In this document: piece after piece, positions 1 through 9,365 of the stretch
How the letters are laid out: each line of letters opens with the position of its first letter
Numbering within the stretch: the stretch's first letter is position 1
Origin: Listeria rocourtiae FSL F6-920
GTDB lineage: Bacteria > Bacillota > Bacilli > Lactobacillales > Listeriaceae
NCBI RefSeq assembly: GCF_000525975.1
Contig: NZ_AODK01000006.1
Coordinates: 1 to 64,000, forward strand
Reading direction: 5' to 3'
Length of the DNA stretch: 64,000 nucleotides
Position numbers and translations under genes: made by a program
Notes under the pieces: generated by a model
What the model was told of the DNA's origin: nothing
Databases searched by the model: none
The model's input: the letters and a program-made list of their open reading frames with translations, nothing else

Positions 1-333
1 ACGTCTTCTGTGGACGATTTAGTTGCGCTTATCGGACCACTTTGTATCGCGTTCGCCATTGGAGTTACAGGAAGCGTCGTTTTTTCGGCCATTTTGGGGA
101 AAATTCTTGGATATAGTCTGGCGATGTCGATGGCGATTGGGCTCACAACGCTTTACGGTTTTCCTGGAACGATGATTTTGAGTCAAGAGGCCGCGAGAAG
201 TGCTGGTGAAAATAGGGATGAAATCGCGGCGATTGAAGGAGAAATATTACCGAAAATGATTATTGCTGGGTTCTCGACGGTGACAATCTTATCTGTTGTG
301 GTGAGTAGTATTTTGGCGGAGTTTATACATTAG
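1..333 (+). CDS. C-terminal part of an integral membrane protein (partial)
   Basis: The frame is open from base 1 and ends in TAG at 331-333, so the gene begins outside the window. The visible 110 residues hold three hydrophobic stretches separated by short loops and one charged loop (around AARSAGENRDE). This suggests the last two or three membrane helices of a transporter-like protein. A GFPGT motif sits in the middle. I do not recognise the family with certainty, so I give no function. It is followed directly by a strong terminator and is therefore the last gene of its transcript. Confidence 0.7.
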   Translation, partial: TSSVDDLVALIGPLCIAFAIGVTGSVVFSAILGKILGYSLAMSMAIGLTTLYGFPGTMILSQEAARSAGENRDEIAAIEGEILPKMIIAGFSTVTILSVVVSSILAEFIH

Positions 334-344
334 GAAGGCTAGTG

Positions 345-391
345 AAAGCAGCTATCAAAACCACTTTATTTGGTGTGATAGTTGCTTTTTT
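345..391 (+). terminator. Rho-independent terminator
   Basis: A near-perfect 19-bp stem starting AAAGCAGCTATCA and closing TGTGATAGTTGCTTT has a short loop and a following T run. It ends the membrane-protein transcript just before uvsE. The stem lies upstream of the chosen uvsE start. Confidence 0.85.
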
Positions 392-423
392 GTTATGATT
401 GGATGCGAATGGAGGGAAAAAGC

Positions 424-1290
424 GTGAAATTAGGTTATGCGTGTATTAATATGTCGATGCCTTCTAAATTTCGGACGTGCCGATTGCGGACTGTGGAGGA
501 GCAGGGGCTGGAAAAGGTGAAGGAAATCGCGGTACATAATTTAGCGGAGGTTATTCGTGTCTTGGAGTGGAATGCGACGCACGAGATTTATTTTTTCCGA
601 ATGTCGAGTGACTTGATTCCTTTTGCGTCACATTCGATTATGACGTGGGATTGGCAACAAGATGCGGATATTTTGGCGTTGACGGCGGAGATTAGTCGGT
701 TGCGAGAGCTTCACGGGATGCGGTTATCAATGCACCCTGGGCAATATACGATTATTAATTCGCCGCGCGTGGATGTGGTAGAGAAGGCGATTGCGGAGTT
801 AACGTATCATCAGCAGTTGCTAGACTTGGTTGGTGGAACAGATATGATTTTGCATATTGGTGGGGCTTATGGGGATAAGAAAACAGCAAGTGAGCGCTTT
901 ATTCAGGAATACAACGGCTTATCAGATGATATTAAGCGGCTTTTACGTTTGGAGAATGATGATAAGATATATACAGCGAATGATGTTTTAGAAATTTCCA
1001 GAGCTACGGGCGCAACTGTTTGCTTTGATATTCATCATCATATTTGTAATCACGAGCAGGATGCAGATGCGGTGCAAATTGTGACGGATGTTTTTAAAAC
1101 GTGGAAAATGACGCCAAAAATGCATATTAGTTCTGGAAAAACGGGAAGTGAGGACAGATCACATCATGATTTTATTCATTTGGAGGATTTCCGGCGGTTA
1201 ATGGGGTTATTGGCTGGTCGAGACGCCGATATTATGTTTGAGGCTAAGCGCAAGGAACAATCAGTTTTGAAGTTACGTGAGGAGTTGTGA
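424..1290 (+). CDS. uvsE: UV damage endonuclease UvsE/UvdE
   Basis: The 288-residue protein starts KLGYACIN and contains the UVDE family landmarks: SMHPGQY near residue 110, ILHIGGAYGDK near 155, CFDIHHH near 213, KMHISSGK near 245 and MFEAKRKE near the end. The family is a metal-dependent TIM-barrel nuclease that nicks DNA 5' of UV photoproducts, giving an alternative to nucleotide excision repair. The His, Asp and Glu residues in these motifs match the metal ligands. I chose the GTG at 424 because GGAGGG at 411-416 is correctly spaced and family members start at this point; an upstream ATG at 382 lies in the preceding terminator. Length is close to the bacterial family. Confidence 0.93.
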   Translation: MKLGYACINMSMPSKFRTCRLRTVEEQGLEKVKEIAVHNLAEVIRVLEWNATHEIYFFRMSSDLIPFASHSIMTWDWQQDADILALTAEISRLRELHGMRLSMHPGQYTIINSPRVDVVEKAIAELTYHQQLLDLVGGTDMILHIGGAYGDKKTASERFIQEYNGLSDDIKRLLRLENDDKIYTANDVLEISRATGATVCFDIHHHICNHEQDADAVQIVTDVFKTWKMTPKMHISSGKTGSEDRSHHDFIHLEDFRRLMGLLAGRDADIMFEAKRKEQSVLKLREEL

Positions 1291-1296
1291 TGGAGG

Positions 1297-1325
1297 TTTA
1301 CGGATGGATGAAGTCATGGTAGAAT
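1297..1325 (+). promoter_or_regulatory. Sigma-A promoter for the TetR gene
   Basis: TTTACG at 1297-1302 and TAGAAT at 1320-1325 are separated by 17 bp. It lies between uvsE and the TetR gene and would give a short leader containing the GGAGG site at 1343-1347. Confidence 0.55.
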
Positions 1326-1357
1326 GTAGATGAATGACTGATGGAGGCGAAAATGCG

Positions 1358-1960
1358 ATGGCAAAACGGACTCGTGCGGAGGAATTAATTTTTACGCGGA
1401 ATAAGATTTTGACAACGGCTCGTGACTTGTTTATGGAGAAGGGTTACCGAACTGTGTCAACGCGGGATATCGCAACGCAGTGCCAGATGACCCAACCAGC
1501 GCTTTACCATCATTTTAAAGATAAGGAATCGCTCTATGTGGAAGTTGTTCGGCAGTTGACAATCGAGATTCACGCGGATATGATTCCAATTGAGCAGGCG
1601 GCTTTTGAACCTAAAGTACAGTTAAAGGCCATGTTGATGATGCTAATCGAGAATCATCCAACGAATATTGTTATGATGATTCATGATATTTTGAATGAAT
1701 TGAAAAAGGAAAATCAGTTTTTGATGTTCCAGTTATGGCAGTCTACTTATTTGGACCCGTTTAAGCGGCTTTTTACGCGTATGGCAGAAGACGGAGTGCT
1801 GCGTGATGGGGTGACAAGTGAGACGGCCGCACGTTACTGTTTGTCAACGATTAGCCCGGTCTTTGCTAGTGATAGCCCGTTTCGTACTGGTTCAATATCG
1901 GATCGTCTAGATGAGCTGATTGATTTTATGATGTTTGGGATTTGTAAAAAAGAGGTATAA
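1358..1960 (+). CDS. TetR family transcriptional regulator
   Basis: A 200-residue protein with a TetR N-terminal helix-turn-helix: ILTTARDLFMEKGY then TRDIATQ and PALYHHFKDKESLY within the first 55 residues. The remainder is an all-helical ligand-binding and dimerisation domain of usual length. The start is ATG 1358 because GGAGG at 1343-1347 is spaced correctly for it; the in-frame ATG at 1334 lies upstream of that site. The next gene is an MMPL exporter, and two palindromes lie between them, so this protein probably represses the exporter and is relieved by an exported compound. The ligand is unknown. Confidence 0.9.
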   Translation: MAKRTRAEELIFTRNKILTTARDLFMEKGYRTVSTRDIATQCQMTQPALYHHFKDKESLYVEVVRQLTIEIHADMIPIEQAAFEPKVQLKAMLMMLIENHPTNIVMMIHDILNELKKENQFLMFQLWQSTYLDPFKRLFTRMAEDGVLRDGVTSETAARYCLSTISPVFASDSPFRTGSISDRLDELIDFMMFGICKKEV

Positions 1961-1980
1961 ATGAAATGTCTCTTTTTTTT
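1946..1980 (+). terminator. Terminator overlapping the TetR gene stop codon
   Basis: AAAAAAGAG at 1946-1954 pairs with CTCTTTTTT from 1970, followed by further T. The stop codon is inside the loop. It would separate the regulator transcript from the exporter promoter just downstream. Confidence 0.55.
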
Positions 1981-1991
1981 ATAAATAAATA

Positions 1992-2031
1992 TTTATCGAT
2001 TGATAAACGAAAATATTTATCGTATGATAAG
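1992..2031 (+). promoter_or_regulatory. Tandem TetR-type operators
   Basis: Two inverted repeats, TTTATC-gatt-GATAAA at 1992-2007 and TTTATC-gtat-GATAAG at 2016-2031, lie 24 bp apart centre to centre. They sit within a longer 24-bp direct repeat beginning AATATTTATCG. The first covers the -35 and the second the -10 of the exporter promoter, so binding to both would block RNA polymerase. The likely binder is the adjacent TetR protein; this is inference from position and symmetry. Confidence 0.75.
2000..2028 (+). promoter_or_regulatory. Sigma-A promoter of the MMPL exporter
   Basis: TTGATA at 2000-2005 and TATGAT at 2023-2028 have a 17-bp spacer. Both hexamers lie inside the TetR-type palindromes. 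The exporter ribosome binding site AGGGGGA follows at about 2043. Confidence 0.7.
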
Positions 2032-2056
2032 TGAAAAGGATAAGGGGGAATTTGAA

Positions 2057-4261
2057 ATGAGTCATGGTATTTTTAGTAAGGTTGCAAATGCGGTAGGTGG
2101 GAAGCGCGGCAGGTGGATTACGCTTGCTATCTGGATTTTAATTGTGGTTGCTTTACAAGTTTTTTTACCGAAATCGGCGGATTATAAAGATGATGCGGCA
2201 CCCGATTTAGCAGCTTCGGAACCCTCTGTCGTTGCACAAAAAGTGATGGATGAACAATTTCCAATGGGAGAAGGTACGCCGGCTTTAATTACATGGTTTC
2301 GGAGCACAGGTTTGACGAATGTTGATTTAGCGCAAATTCAAGAGTTTGCTAAGGAGTTACAGCAAAGCCCGCTGGATCATCAGAAAACGGTAGTTCCGTA
2401 CGATAAAATGCCACTTCCTGTTTTGAAGCAACAGGTTTCTAAGGATGGTACGACATTTATTCAGACGGTTTTGATGGATTCAGCAGCTACTTCCGATGAA
2501 CTCAAAACAAGTTTTGAAGAGTTGGAGAAAACGGCGAATGGGATTTTTGCAGATAAGCCGTTTGATCAGAAGGTGAGTAGTAAGGATACATTGACGGCTC
2601 GGACGACTGGACCTGCGGGCATTGGTGTTGATGCAACGGAATTGTTTAGTGATGCCGATGTGTCGCTATTAATTGGTACTGTGTTGCTCGTTTTAATTTT
2701 CTTACTGGTGATTTATCGTTCACCAATCTTGGCATTTATTCCGCTTATTGCAGTTGGATTTGCTTATTTGGCAGTGACGCCGATTATTGCGCTACTTGGC
2801 AAAGAAGGCGTGATTACTTACGGGTCACAAGGACTGTCGATTATGACCGTGCTTCTTTTCGGAGCTGGGACGGATTATTGTTTGTTTTTGATTGCGAGAT
2901 TCCGCAGTCAGTTGCATCATGATGAGAACCGATATACAGCGTTTAAAAAGGCTTTTAGCAATACAGCAGGGGCTATTGCGCTAAGTGGGTTCACGGTAAT
3001 GGCGGCTTTGCTAATTTTACTTGTCGCAAAATATGGTTCCATTCATAATTTTGCGGTTCCGTTTAGTTTGTCCATTTTGATTATGATGATTTCTTCGTTG
3101 ACATTAGTTCCAGCGCTACTCGGTATTTTTGGCCGAATTTCATTTTGGCCATTTGTTCCGCGTACAGAGGAGATGTCACGAGTGCGCGCTGCTAAAAAGG
3201 GAAAAACGGCGAAACCTCATCGCGAAAATCGTTTTTGGCATCGTGTCGGTGAAATGTCAGCGAAACACCCGATAAAGACATTCGTGATTACAATTTTGAT
3301 TTTAGGTGGATGTGCGATTTTTGCGACACAGGTGAAATATACGTACGATACGCTCTCGACGTTTCCGAAAGATATGCCGTCACGTGAAGGTTTTACGTTG
3401 ATTAGTGATCATTTTGGAGCGGGGCAATTGGCGCCAGTGAATTTGATTGTTAAAACGAACGGAGAAAAGACAGATCTTCGGACTAATTTGGAGAAAGAGG
3501 ATGGCGTGGCTAATGTTTCTGTGGGGATTCCAAGCACAAAAAATCGGGACTATGTGATGTATACGATTGAGCTTGCGGATAATCCTTATAGCAACGCGGC
3601 GATGGATGTGATTCCGGATATCCGTGAAGTGGCTGAAACAACGCTTAGCGATGCTGGGATTTCGAAAAATAATGTTTGGATTGCTGGGCAGACAGCGACA
3701 CAATATGATTCGCGCGCAGTTACCAAGCAGGATGAAGCTTTGATTATTCCACTTGTTATCGGCCTGATTGCGTTGTTACTACTCGTTTACTTGCGCTCGG
3801 TGACGGCGATGGTTTATCTTGTTGCAACAGTCTTGCTTTCATTCTTTAGTGCACTAGGACTCGGTTGGCTCATTATTCATTATGTCATGGGGGCCGATGC
3901 TATTGCTGGTTTGATTCCGATTTATGCGTTTGTCTTTATTGTTGCACTTGGCGAAGATTATAACATTTTCATGATTTCTAGTATCTGGAAAAAAAGTAGG
4001 GAACTATCGTTGCGTGAGGCAATAACAGAGGGTGTTGGACAGACTGGTGGTGTGATTACATCGGCAGGAATTATTTTGGCAGGAACATTCGCTGTTTTGA
4101 CGACTTTACCAATTCAATTGCTCGTTCAATTTGGTCTAATCACAGCGATTGGAGTTTTACTTGATACGTTCATTGTGCGACCATTCTTAGTTCCGGCGAT
4201 TACGATGTTGCTTGGAAAATGGGCATTCTGGCCAGGAAAAGGTCATAAGAAAGAACATTGA
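2057..4261 (+). CDS. MMPL/RND family exporter (YdfJ-like)
   Basis: A 734-residue membrane protein with the two-fold MMPL layout: one N-terminal helix, an extracytoplasmic domain, five or six helices, then the same again. The paired motifs GAGTDYCLFLIARFR in the first half and LGEDYNIFMISS in the second are the conserved Asp-Tyr sites of MMPL proteins, thought to carry protons. Such proteins export lipids, peptides or drugs; the substrate here is unknown. The start is ATG 2057 with AGGGGGA upstream. An in-frame ATG at 2000 lies inside the operator and is rejected. It is controlled by the TetR-type operators and followed by its own short downstream gap. Confidence 0.9.
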   Translation: MSHGIFSKVANAVGGKRGRWITLAIWILIVVALQVFLPKSADYKDDAAPDLAASEPSVVAQKVMDEQFPMGEGTPALITWFRSTGLTNVDLAQIQEFAKELQQSPLDHQKTVVPYDKMPLPVLKQQVSKDGTTFIQTVLMDSAATSDELKTSFEELEKTANGIFADKPFDQKVSSKDTLTARTTGPAGIGVDATELFSDADVSLLIGTVLLVLIFLLVIYRSPILAFIPLIAVGFAYLAVTPIIALLGKEGVITYGSQGLSIMTVLLFGAGTDYCLFLIARFRSQLHHDENRYTAFKKAFSNTAGAIALSGFTVMAALLILLVAKYGSIHNFAVPFSLSILIMMISSLTLVPALLGIFGRISFWPFVPRTEEMSRVRAAKKGKTAKPHRENRFWHRVGEMSAKHPIKTFVITILILGGCAIFATQVKYTYDTLSTFPKDMPSREGFTLISDHFGAGQLAPVNLIVKTNGEKTDLRTNLEKEDGVANVSVGIPSTKNRDYVMYTIELADNPYSNAAMDVIPDIREVAETTLSDAGISKNNVWIAGQTATQYDSRAVTKQDEALIIPLVIGLIALLLLVYLRSVTAMVYLVATVLLSFFSALGLGWLIIHYVMGADAIAGLIPIYAFVFIVALGEDYNIFMISSIWKKSRELSLREAITEGVGQTGGVITSAGIILAGTFAVLTTLPIQLLVQFGLITAIGVLLDTFIVRPFLVPAITMLLGKWAFWPGKGHKKEH

Positions 4262-4264
4262 TGC

Positions 4265-4292
4265 TTGTTTCCTGCCCTAAAAAGTATATAAT
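4265..4292 (+). promoter_or_regulatory. Sigma-A promoter of the dipeptidase gene
   Basis: TTGTTT at 4265-4270 and a consensus TATAAT at 4287-4292 have a 16-bp spacer, just downstream of the exporter stop codon. A GGGGGTGGG Shine-Dalgarno region follows. Confidence 0.6.
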
Positions 4293-4318
4293 GGATATAT
4301 TAAACGGGGGTGGGTGTA

Positions 4319-5251
4319 ATGATGAACATCGTGGATATGCACTGTGATGCTCTTTATAAGCTACAAGCAGGTGTAGGAAAAGTCATGTTTCAAGATTCAG
4401 AGCAACTGGATGTTAATTTTGAAAAGATGATTGCAGGTGGCATCAAAATGCAGGCTTTTGCGATTTTTCTGGAGCCAACAACACCTGTCGAACAGAAATG
4501 GAAGAAAGCGATTGAGCAAGTGAATATCTATAAACAGCATGTATTGCATCGGAATGGCGTGATTAAGCCGCTTCGACAGTGGTCTGATGTGGATCGTGTG
4601 CCAGAGGAGAAGATTGCAGCATTTTTGACATTAGAAAGTGTGGAGCCGATTGGGACAGATTTACGAAAACTAGATCAAATGCTAGATTATGGCGTGCTTT
4701 CGGTTGGTTTGACCTGGAATAACGCTAACTTGGCGGCGGATGGGATTGAAGAATCGCGCGGTGCAGGTTTGACGGATTTTGGCAAAGCGATAGTGGCTAG
4801 ACTAAATGAACGAAAAGTATTTACGGATGTTTCACATTTGAGTGAGAAGGCGTTCTGGGATGTGATGGAGCTTGCAGATTATCCGATTGCGAGCCATTCC
4901 AATGCAAAGGCAATTTGTGCACATCCCCGGAATTTGTCGGATGACCAGATTAAAGCTTTACTTGAAAAAGATGCGATGATTCACATCGTCTTCTATCCAT
5001 TGTTCGTGAAGGAGACGGCTGATACTGTTTATATGGAAGATTTAATTGCACATATAAAGCATATTTGTGAGCTTGGCGGTGTACGAAATATTGGCTTTGG
5101 TTCGGATTTTGATGGAATACCGTATCATATTGAGGGGCTGGAAGATTGTTCGAAATATCCGGCATTTATTGCAGAGCTTAGAAAGCATTTTACGGAGCAA
5201 GAGATTAAAGGATTTTGCTACGATAATTTTATTGCACATTTGCCAAAATAA
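4319..5251 (+). CDS. Membrane dipeptidase, peptidase family M19
   Basis: A 310-residue zinc dipeptidase of the renal dipeptidase family. Visible metal-site motifs are DMHCDAL near residue 6, [10 protein letters not shown] near 105, [11 protein letters not shown] near 175, [10 protein letters not shown] near 195 and FGSDFDGI near 265, in the family order. These enzymes hydrolyse dipeptides, often including D-residues, and are usually cytoplasmic in Firmicutes. The start is ATG 4319; ATG 4322 and GTG 4310 are alternatives. The gene has its own promoter and terminator and precedes sigL, as in Listeria as I recall it. Confidence 0.9.
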   Translation: MMNIVDMHCDALYKLQAGVGKVMFQDSEQLDVNFEKMIAGGIKMQAFAIFLEPTTPVEQKWKKAIEQVNIYKQHVLHRNGVIKPLRQWSDVDRVPEEKIAAFLTLESVEPIGTDLRKLDQMLDYGVLSVGLTWNNANLAADGIEESRGAGLTDFGKAIVARLNERKVFTDVSHLSEKAFWDVMELADYPIASHSNAKAICAHPRNLSDDQIKALLEKDAMIHIVFYPLFVKETADTVYMEDLIAHIKHICELGGVRNIGFGSDFDGIPYHIEGLEDCSKYPAFIAELRKHFTEQEIKGFCYDNFIAHLPK

Positions 5252-5276
5252 GATAGGTGGGCTTGGTTTTGTAAAG

Positions 5277-5326
5277 CAAAATTTTCGTCTTACTTCAAAC
5301 TTAAGGAGTAAGACGATTTTATTTTG
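5277..5326 (+). terminator. Rho-independent terminator after the dipeptidase gene
   Basis: CGTCTTACT pairs with AGTAAGACG, with flanking A and T tracts (AAAATTTT on the left, TTTTATTTT on the right). The symmetric tracts allow it to work on either strand. Confidence 0.8.
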
Positions 5327-5364
5327 TTTGCGCTATGTCACAGATGTAGTTCTTTATTTGGGGT

Positions 5365-5393
5365 TTATCGACTTTGGGTGGACGTGTTATAAT
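5365..5393 (+). promoter_or_regulatory. Extended -10 promoter of sigL
   Basis: TGTTATAAT ending at 5393 is an extended -10 with a consensus TATAAT at 5388. A weak TTATCG lies 17 bp upstream. The sigL start follows after a GTAGGAGGAG ribosome binding site. Confidence 0.65.
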
Positions 5394-5428
5394 AGATGGG
5401 ACGAGTATAAAGTAGGAGGAGTTATCTC

Positions 5429-6784
5429 ATGAGATTAGAGTCCAATTTTGTCCAAAAGCAGCAACAGACGCAGTCAATGAAGTTGATGATGACCCAACAG
5501 TTATCGCAATCCATCGCGATGTTGCAGTTCAATATGGAAGATTTGGCGGCTTTTCTGGAAGATAAGGCACTTGAAAATCCTTTGATAGAGGTAATACCAG
5601 GTGTAGACATGGCTTCTGATTATACATTAACGACGATGCGCAAAAAAGAGCACCTCACAGGAGCTGATGATGTAAATTGGTTGGAGCAAATTGCAGATAC
5701 GACGATGACACTTTCAGATGCTTTGAAGGAACAGATGCAGTTTTTGGAAATAACGAGTCAGCAGAAATTGGTGTTGTTGTTTCTAATTGAAAGTTTGGAT
5801 AATAATGGATATTTGCGGACAGAGTTGGACGTCGTGGCTTCGGCGTTACTGATGTCTGAGAGCGATGTTTTGGAGATGCTAGCGGTTTTGCAGAGTTTGG
5901 AACCAGCTGGTGTCGGTGCGCGTGATGCCAAAGAATGTATTTTACTGCAAATTGAGCGTCATGAAAGAGCGCCGGATAAAGCTTATGATCTGATTCATGA
6001 TTATTTTGATGACTTTGCAAACAAGCGTTGGAAAAAAATTGCGGATGGATTGAGTATTGAAATGATAGATATTCAGGCAATATCGGATTTTATTGTTACA
6101 CTTAACCCGAAACCTGGTGCAGAATTCGAATCAGAACGAGTGCAATATGTTGTGCCTGATCTTGTTTTGCAACGAAACGGGGATGAATTGCAGGTCAAGG
6201 TCGCAAAGCAATTTTTGCCGCGAATGAAATTTCAAGAAGGTTATTTCCAAATGATGCAGGCGACGCAGGAAAAGGATGTTGCAGCATTTTTGAAGGAGAA
6301 GGCTGGTGAGTTTGAGTGGTTGAAAAAAGGCTTGGAGCAACGAGAAAGCACGATTGGCCGTGTTGGTGTTGCGATTGTGGAGCATCAACGGGAGTTCTTT
6401 TTACATGAGGAAAAGCATTTGCAACCATTGACATTAAAGGAGATTGCGGAGGAAATTGGGGTACATGAATCGACGGTTAGTCGGGCAGTGAATGGCAAGT
6501 ATATGGAAACGGTTCACGGTGTGTACGAGTTAAAGTATTTCTTCTCATCGAGTCTGATGAAAAAAGAGAGCGAGGAATCCGGTGCTGGCGATGTTTCAAG
6601 CCAGAGCATTAAGAAGTTGATGCAGCAATTTGTGAATAATGAGAATAAATTAAAACCACTTTCTGATCAAAAAATTGTGGAGATGCTGGACGAGCAAGGT
6701 ATCCAAGTTTCTCGCCGAGCAATTGCTAAATACCGTGGTGAGTTGAACATTTTATCCTCATCGAAGCGTAAAAGGTTTGCTTGA
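5429..6784 (+). CDS. sigL: RNA polymerase sigma-54 factor (RpoN/SigL)
   Basis: A 451-residue sigma-54 factor. Region I is the glutamine- and leucine-rich first 45 residues (QKQQQTQSMKLMMTQQLSQS). A core-binding domain follows, then a helix-turn-helix (EIAEEIGVHESTVSRAVNGKY, near 330-350). The C-terminal RpoN box reads SRRAIAKYRGELNILSSSKR, close to the canonical ARRTVAKYRE form. Sigma-54 recognises -24/-12 promoters and needs enhancer-binding ATPases such as LevR/ManR types. No obvious -24/-12 promoter was found in this window, so its targets are elsewhere. Start at ATG 5429 with GTAGGAGGAG upstream. Confidence 0.96.
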   Translation: MRLESNFVQKQQQTQSMKLMMTQQLSQSIAMLQFNMEDLAAFLEDKALENPLIEVIPGVDMASDYTLTTMRKKEHLTGADDVNWLEQIADTTMTLSDALKEQMQFLEITSQQKLVLLFLIESLDNNGYLRTELDVVASALLMSESDVLEMLAVLQSLEPAGVGARDAKECILLQIERHERAPDKAYDLIHDYFDDFANKRWKKIADGLSIEMIDIQAISDFIVTLNPKPGAEFESERVQYVVPDLVLQRNGDELQVKVAKQFLPRMKFQEGYFQMMQATQEKDVAAFLKEKAGEFEWLKKGLEQRESTIGRVGVAIVEHQREFFLHEEKHLQPLTLKEIAEEIGVHESTVSRAVNGKYMETVHGVYELKYFFSSSLMKKESEESGAGDVSSQSIKKLMQQFVNNENKLKPLSDQKIVEMLDEQGIQVSRRAIAKYRGELNILSSSKRKRFA

Positions 6785-6813
6785 CCTCTTGTTATCTATT
6801 CAAGAGGTTTTTT
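6783..6813 (+). terminator. Terminator after sigL
   Basis: GACCTCTTG pairs with CAAGAGGTT around a nine-base loop, followed by TTTTTT. It directly abuts the sigL stop codon. Confidence 0.88.
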
Positions 6814-6934
6814 AGTTGGATTGTTTTATGTTTTAACACAGTCATTCCGTGGAATATAGTAATGTGTCTTTTTTAATAGTAGGGATGCAGTGTTAATAAA
6901 TCGTGAATTTTTCTTTAATATAGTAGCTTAACGC

Positions 6935-6963
6935 TTGAATTTTGAACTAATCACTGGTAGAAT
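6935..6963 (+). promoter_or_regulatory. Sigma-A promoter of the cggR-gap operon
   Basis: TTGAAT at 6935-6940 and TAGAAT at 6958-6963 have a 17-bp spacer. It leaves an untranslated leader of roughly 215 bases that contains the CggR operator. The rest of the 6814-7125 stretch shows no gene. Confidence 0.65.
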
Positions 6964-7125
6964 GGTTGTTGTAGGGTAATGAAATAACTACTTGCTTTAT
7001 GGCAGGCGATTTACGAAAGAGATGGGTTAGTTTAGAAACGAAAAGATGACTGGTTCGATATTTATCGGCAATGGTCACAATAGTTTACTAGCAAAGACTT
7101 AGTTCTCTTGTTTTTTTAGTTTTAT

Positions 7126-7161
7126 CGGGACATCTTATGACTAAGCGGGTCAAGAAGAGTC
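7126..7161 (+). promoter_or_regulatory. CggR operator
   Basis: CGGGAC-N6-TGAC-N4-CGGGTC-N6-AGTC matches the two-direct-repeat Bacillus CggR operator (CGGGAC-N6-TGTC-N4-CGGGAC-N6-TGTC, from memory) in spacing and nearly all fixed bases. It sits downstream of the promoter and ends 23 bp before the cggR start, where bound CggR would act as a roadblock relieved by fructose-1,6-bisphosphate. Confidence 0.8.
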
Positions 7162-7184
7162 CAAGGTGGTTAGGAGACTTTGAA

Positions 7185-8231
7185 ATGTCAGATATTATTA
7201 ACATTCAAAAGAAATTATTACCCGACATGCTTCTAGTAATGCAGAAGCGCTATCAAATTTTGCGCTCGATTTATTTTGCGGAACCGGTTGGTAGACGGAC
7301 ACTCGCCCAAATGCTTGGTATGAGTGAGCGGGTACTGCGTGGTGAGGTAGAATTTTTGAAAGCACAGGGGTTAATTGGCATTGCCCCCGCTGGGATGACA
7401 GTGACGAAGGATGGTCTGGTTGTATTTCGCGAATTAGAATCCGTTATGAATCAGTTGACGGGAATACATACAATGGAAGATAGACTGCGCGAGAAATTAA
7501 AGATCAAAGCTTGTTTTGTGGTTCAGGGAGATAGCGATGTAACGCCGTGGGTCTTGGAAGAAATGGGACGTGTGGCACTCGAACAACTGGATATATCGCT
7601 CACAGAGAAGAAGAACACGATTGCTGTAATGGGTGGATCAACAATGGCAACGCTAGCCGAAATGATGACGCCTGATTTTGCGAATGGGCGCGAGTTGCTT
7701 TTTGTCCCAGGGCGTGGTGGACTTGGTGAGGACTTGAATAATCAGGCGAATACGATTTGTGATAGAATGGCAACGAAGACGAATGGGAAACACCGCATGT
7801 TTTATGTACCGGAACAGCTTGGTGAAGAGGCGTATCAATCATTAATGAAGGAGCCTGCAATTCAAGAAGGATTGCGACTCGTTCAATCAGCGAATGCTAT
7901 ATTGCATGGTATCGGTGATGCGATGACGATGGCACAGCGTCGACACACGAATGCCGAAACAATGCAAAAAATCACAGACAGACAAGCTGTGGGTGAAGCA
8001 TTTGGTTATTACTTCAATGAACAAGGAGAAGTCGTGTATAAAGTTCCAACATTTGGCTTACAGTTTGAAGACTTACCTCGCATACCGAATATTATTGCGT
8101 TAGCAGGAGGCACTTCAAAAGCCAAAGCAATCAAGTCGTATATGAAAACCGCTCCGGCACATACGATTTTAGTAACAGACGAAGGAGCAGCAACGATGCT
8201 TTTAAAAGGGGAAAACACCCTTTTGAAATAA
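7185..8231 (+). CDS. cggR: Central glycolytic genes regulator CggR
   Basis: A 348-residue SorC/DeoR-like repressor. Residues 1-80 form the DNA-binding part (KKLLPDMLLVMQKRYQILRS, then a helix-turn-helix RTLAQMLGMSERVLRGEVEF). The rest is a sugar-phosphate-binding domain with GGSTMATLAEMM near 155 and FVPGRGGLGED near 180. In relatives it represses the gap operon unless fructose-1,6-bisphosphate is bound. The start is ATG 7185, preceded by TTAGGAGA. The N-terminus then aligns with Bacillus CggR as I recall it. The in-frame ATG at 7137 lies inside the operator. It is the first gene of the glycolytic operon and so controls itself. Confidence 0.95.
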   Translation: MSDIINIQKKLLPDMLLVMQKRYQILRSIYFAEPVGRRTLAQMLGMSERVLRGEVEFLKAQGLIGIAPAGMTVTKDGLVVFRELESVMNQLTGIHTMEDRLREKLKIKACFVVQGDSDVTPWVLEEMGRVALEQLDISLTEKKNTIAVMGGSTMATLAEMMTPDFANGRELLFVPGRGGLGEDLNNQANTICDRMATKTNGKHRMFYVPEQLGEEAYQSLMKEPAIQEGLRLVQSANAILHGIGDAMTMAQRRHTNAETMQKITDRQAVGEAFGYYFNEQGEVVYKVPTFGLQFEDLPRIPNIIALAGGTSKAKAIKSYMKTAPAHTILVTDEGAATMLLKGENTLLK

Positions 8232-8265
8232 AAAATTTCATTATTTTCAAGGAGGAAATTGACTT

Positions 8266-9277
<1,012 letters not shown>

Positions 9278-9306
9278 GATTGCTAAGAACTAAATAATAA
9301 ACAAAT

Positions 9307-9338
9307 AAGCGGGAACAGGTCTTTTGTTTCCGCTTTTT
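9307..9338 (+). terminator. Hairpin between gap and pgk
   Basis: AAGCGGGAACA pairs with TGTTTCCGCTT (one wobble) and is followed by a short T run. In a glycolytic operon this can act as a partial terminator or mRNA-stabilising 3' end, raising gap over downstream genes; that effect is inferred. Confidence 0.65.
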
Positions 9339-9365
9339 ATTTGAAAAGTATGGAGGAAAAGTAAT

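Noticed and set aside
3380-3703. Long antisense frames inside the MMPL, sigL, rnr and similar genes
   Set aside because: They mirror codon bias of the real genes on the opposite strand and lack start signals.
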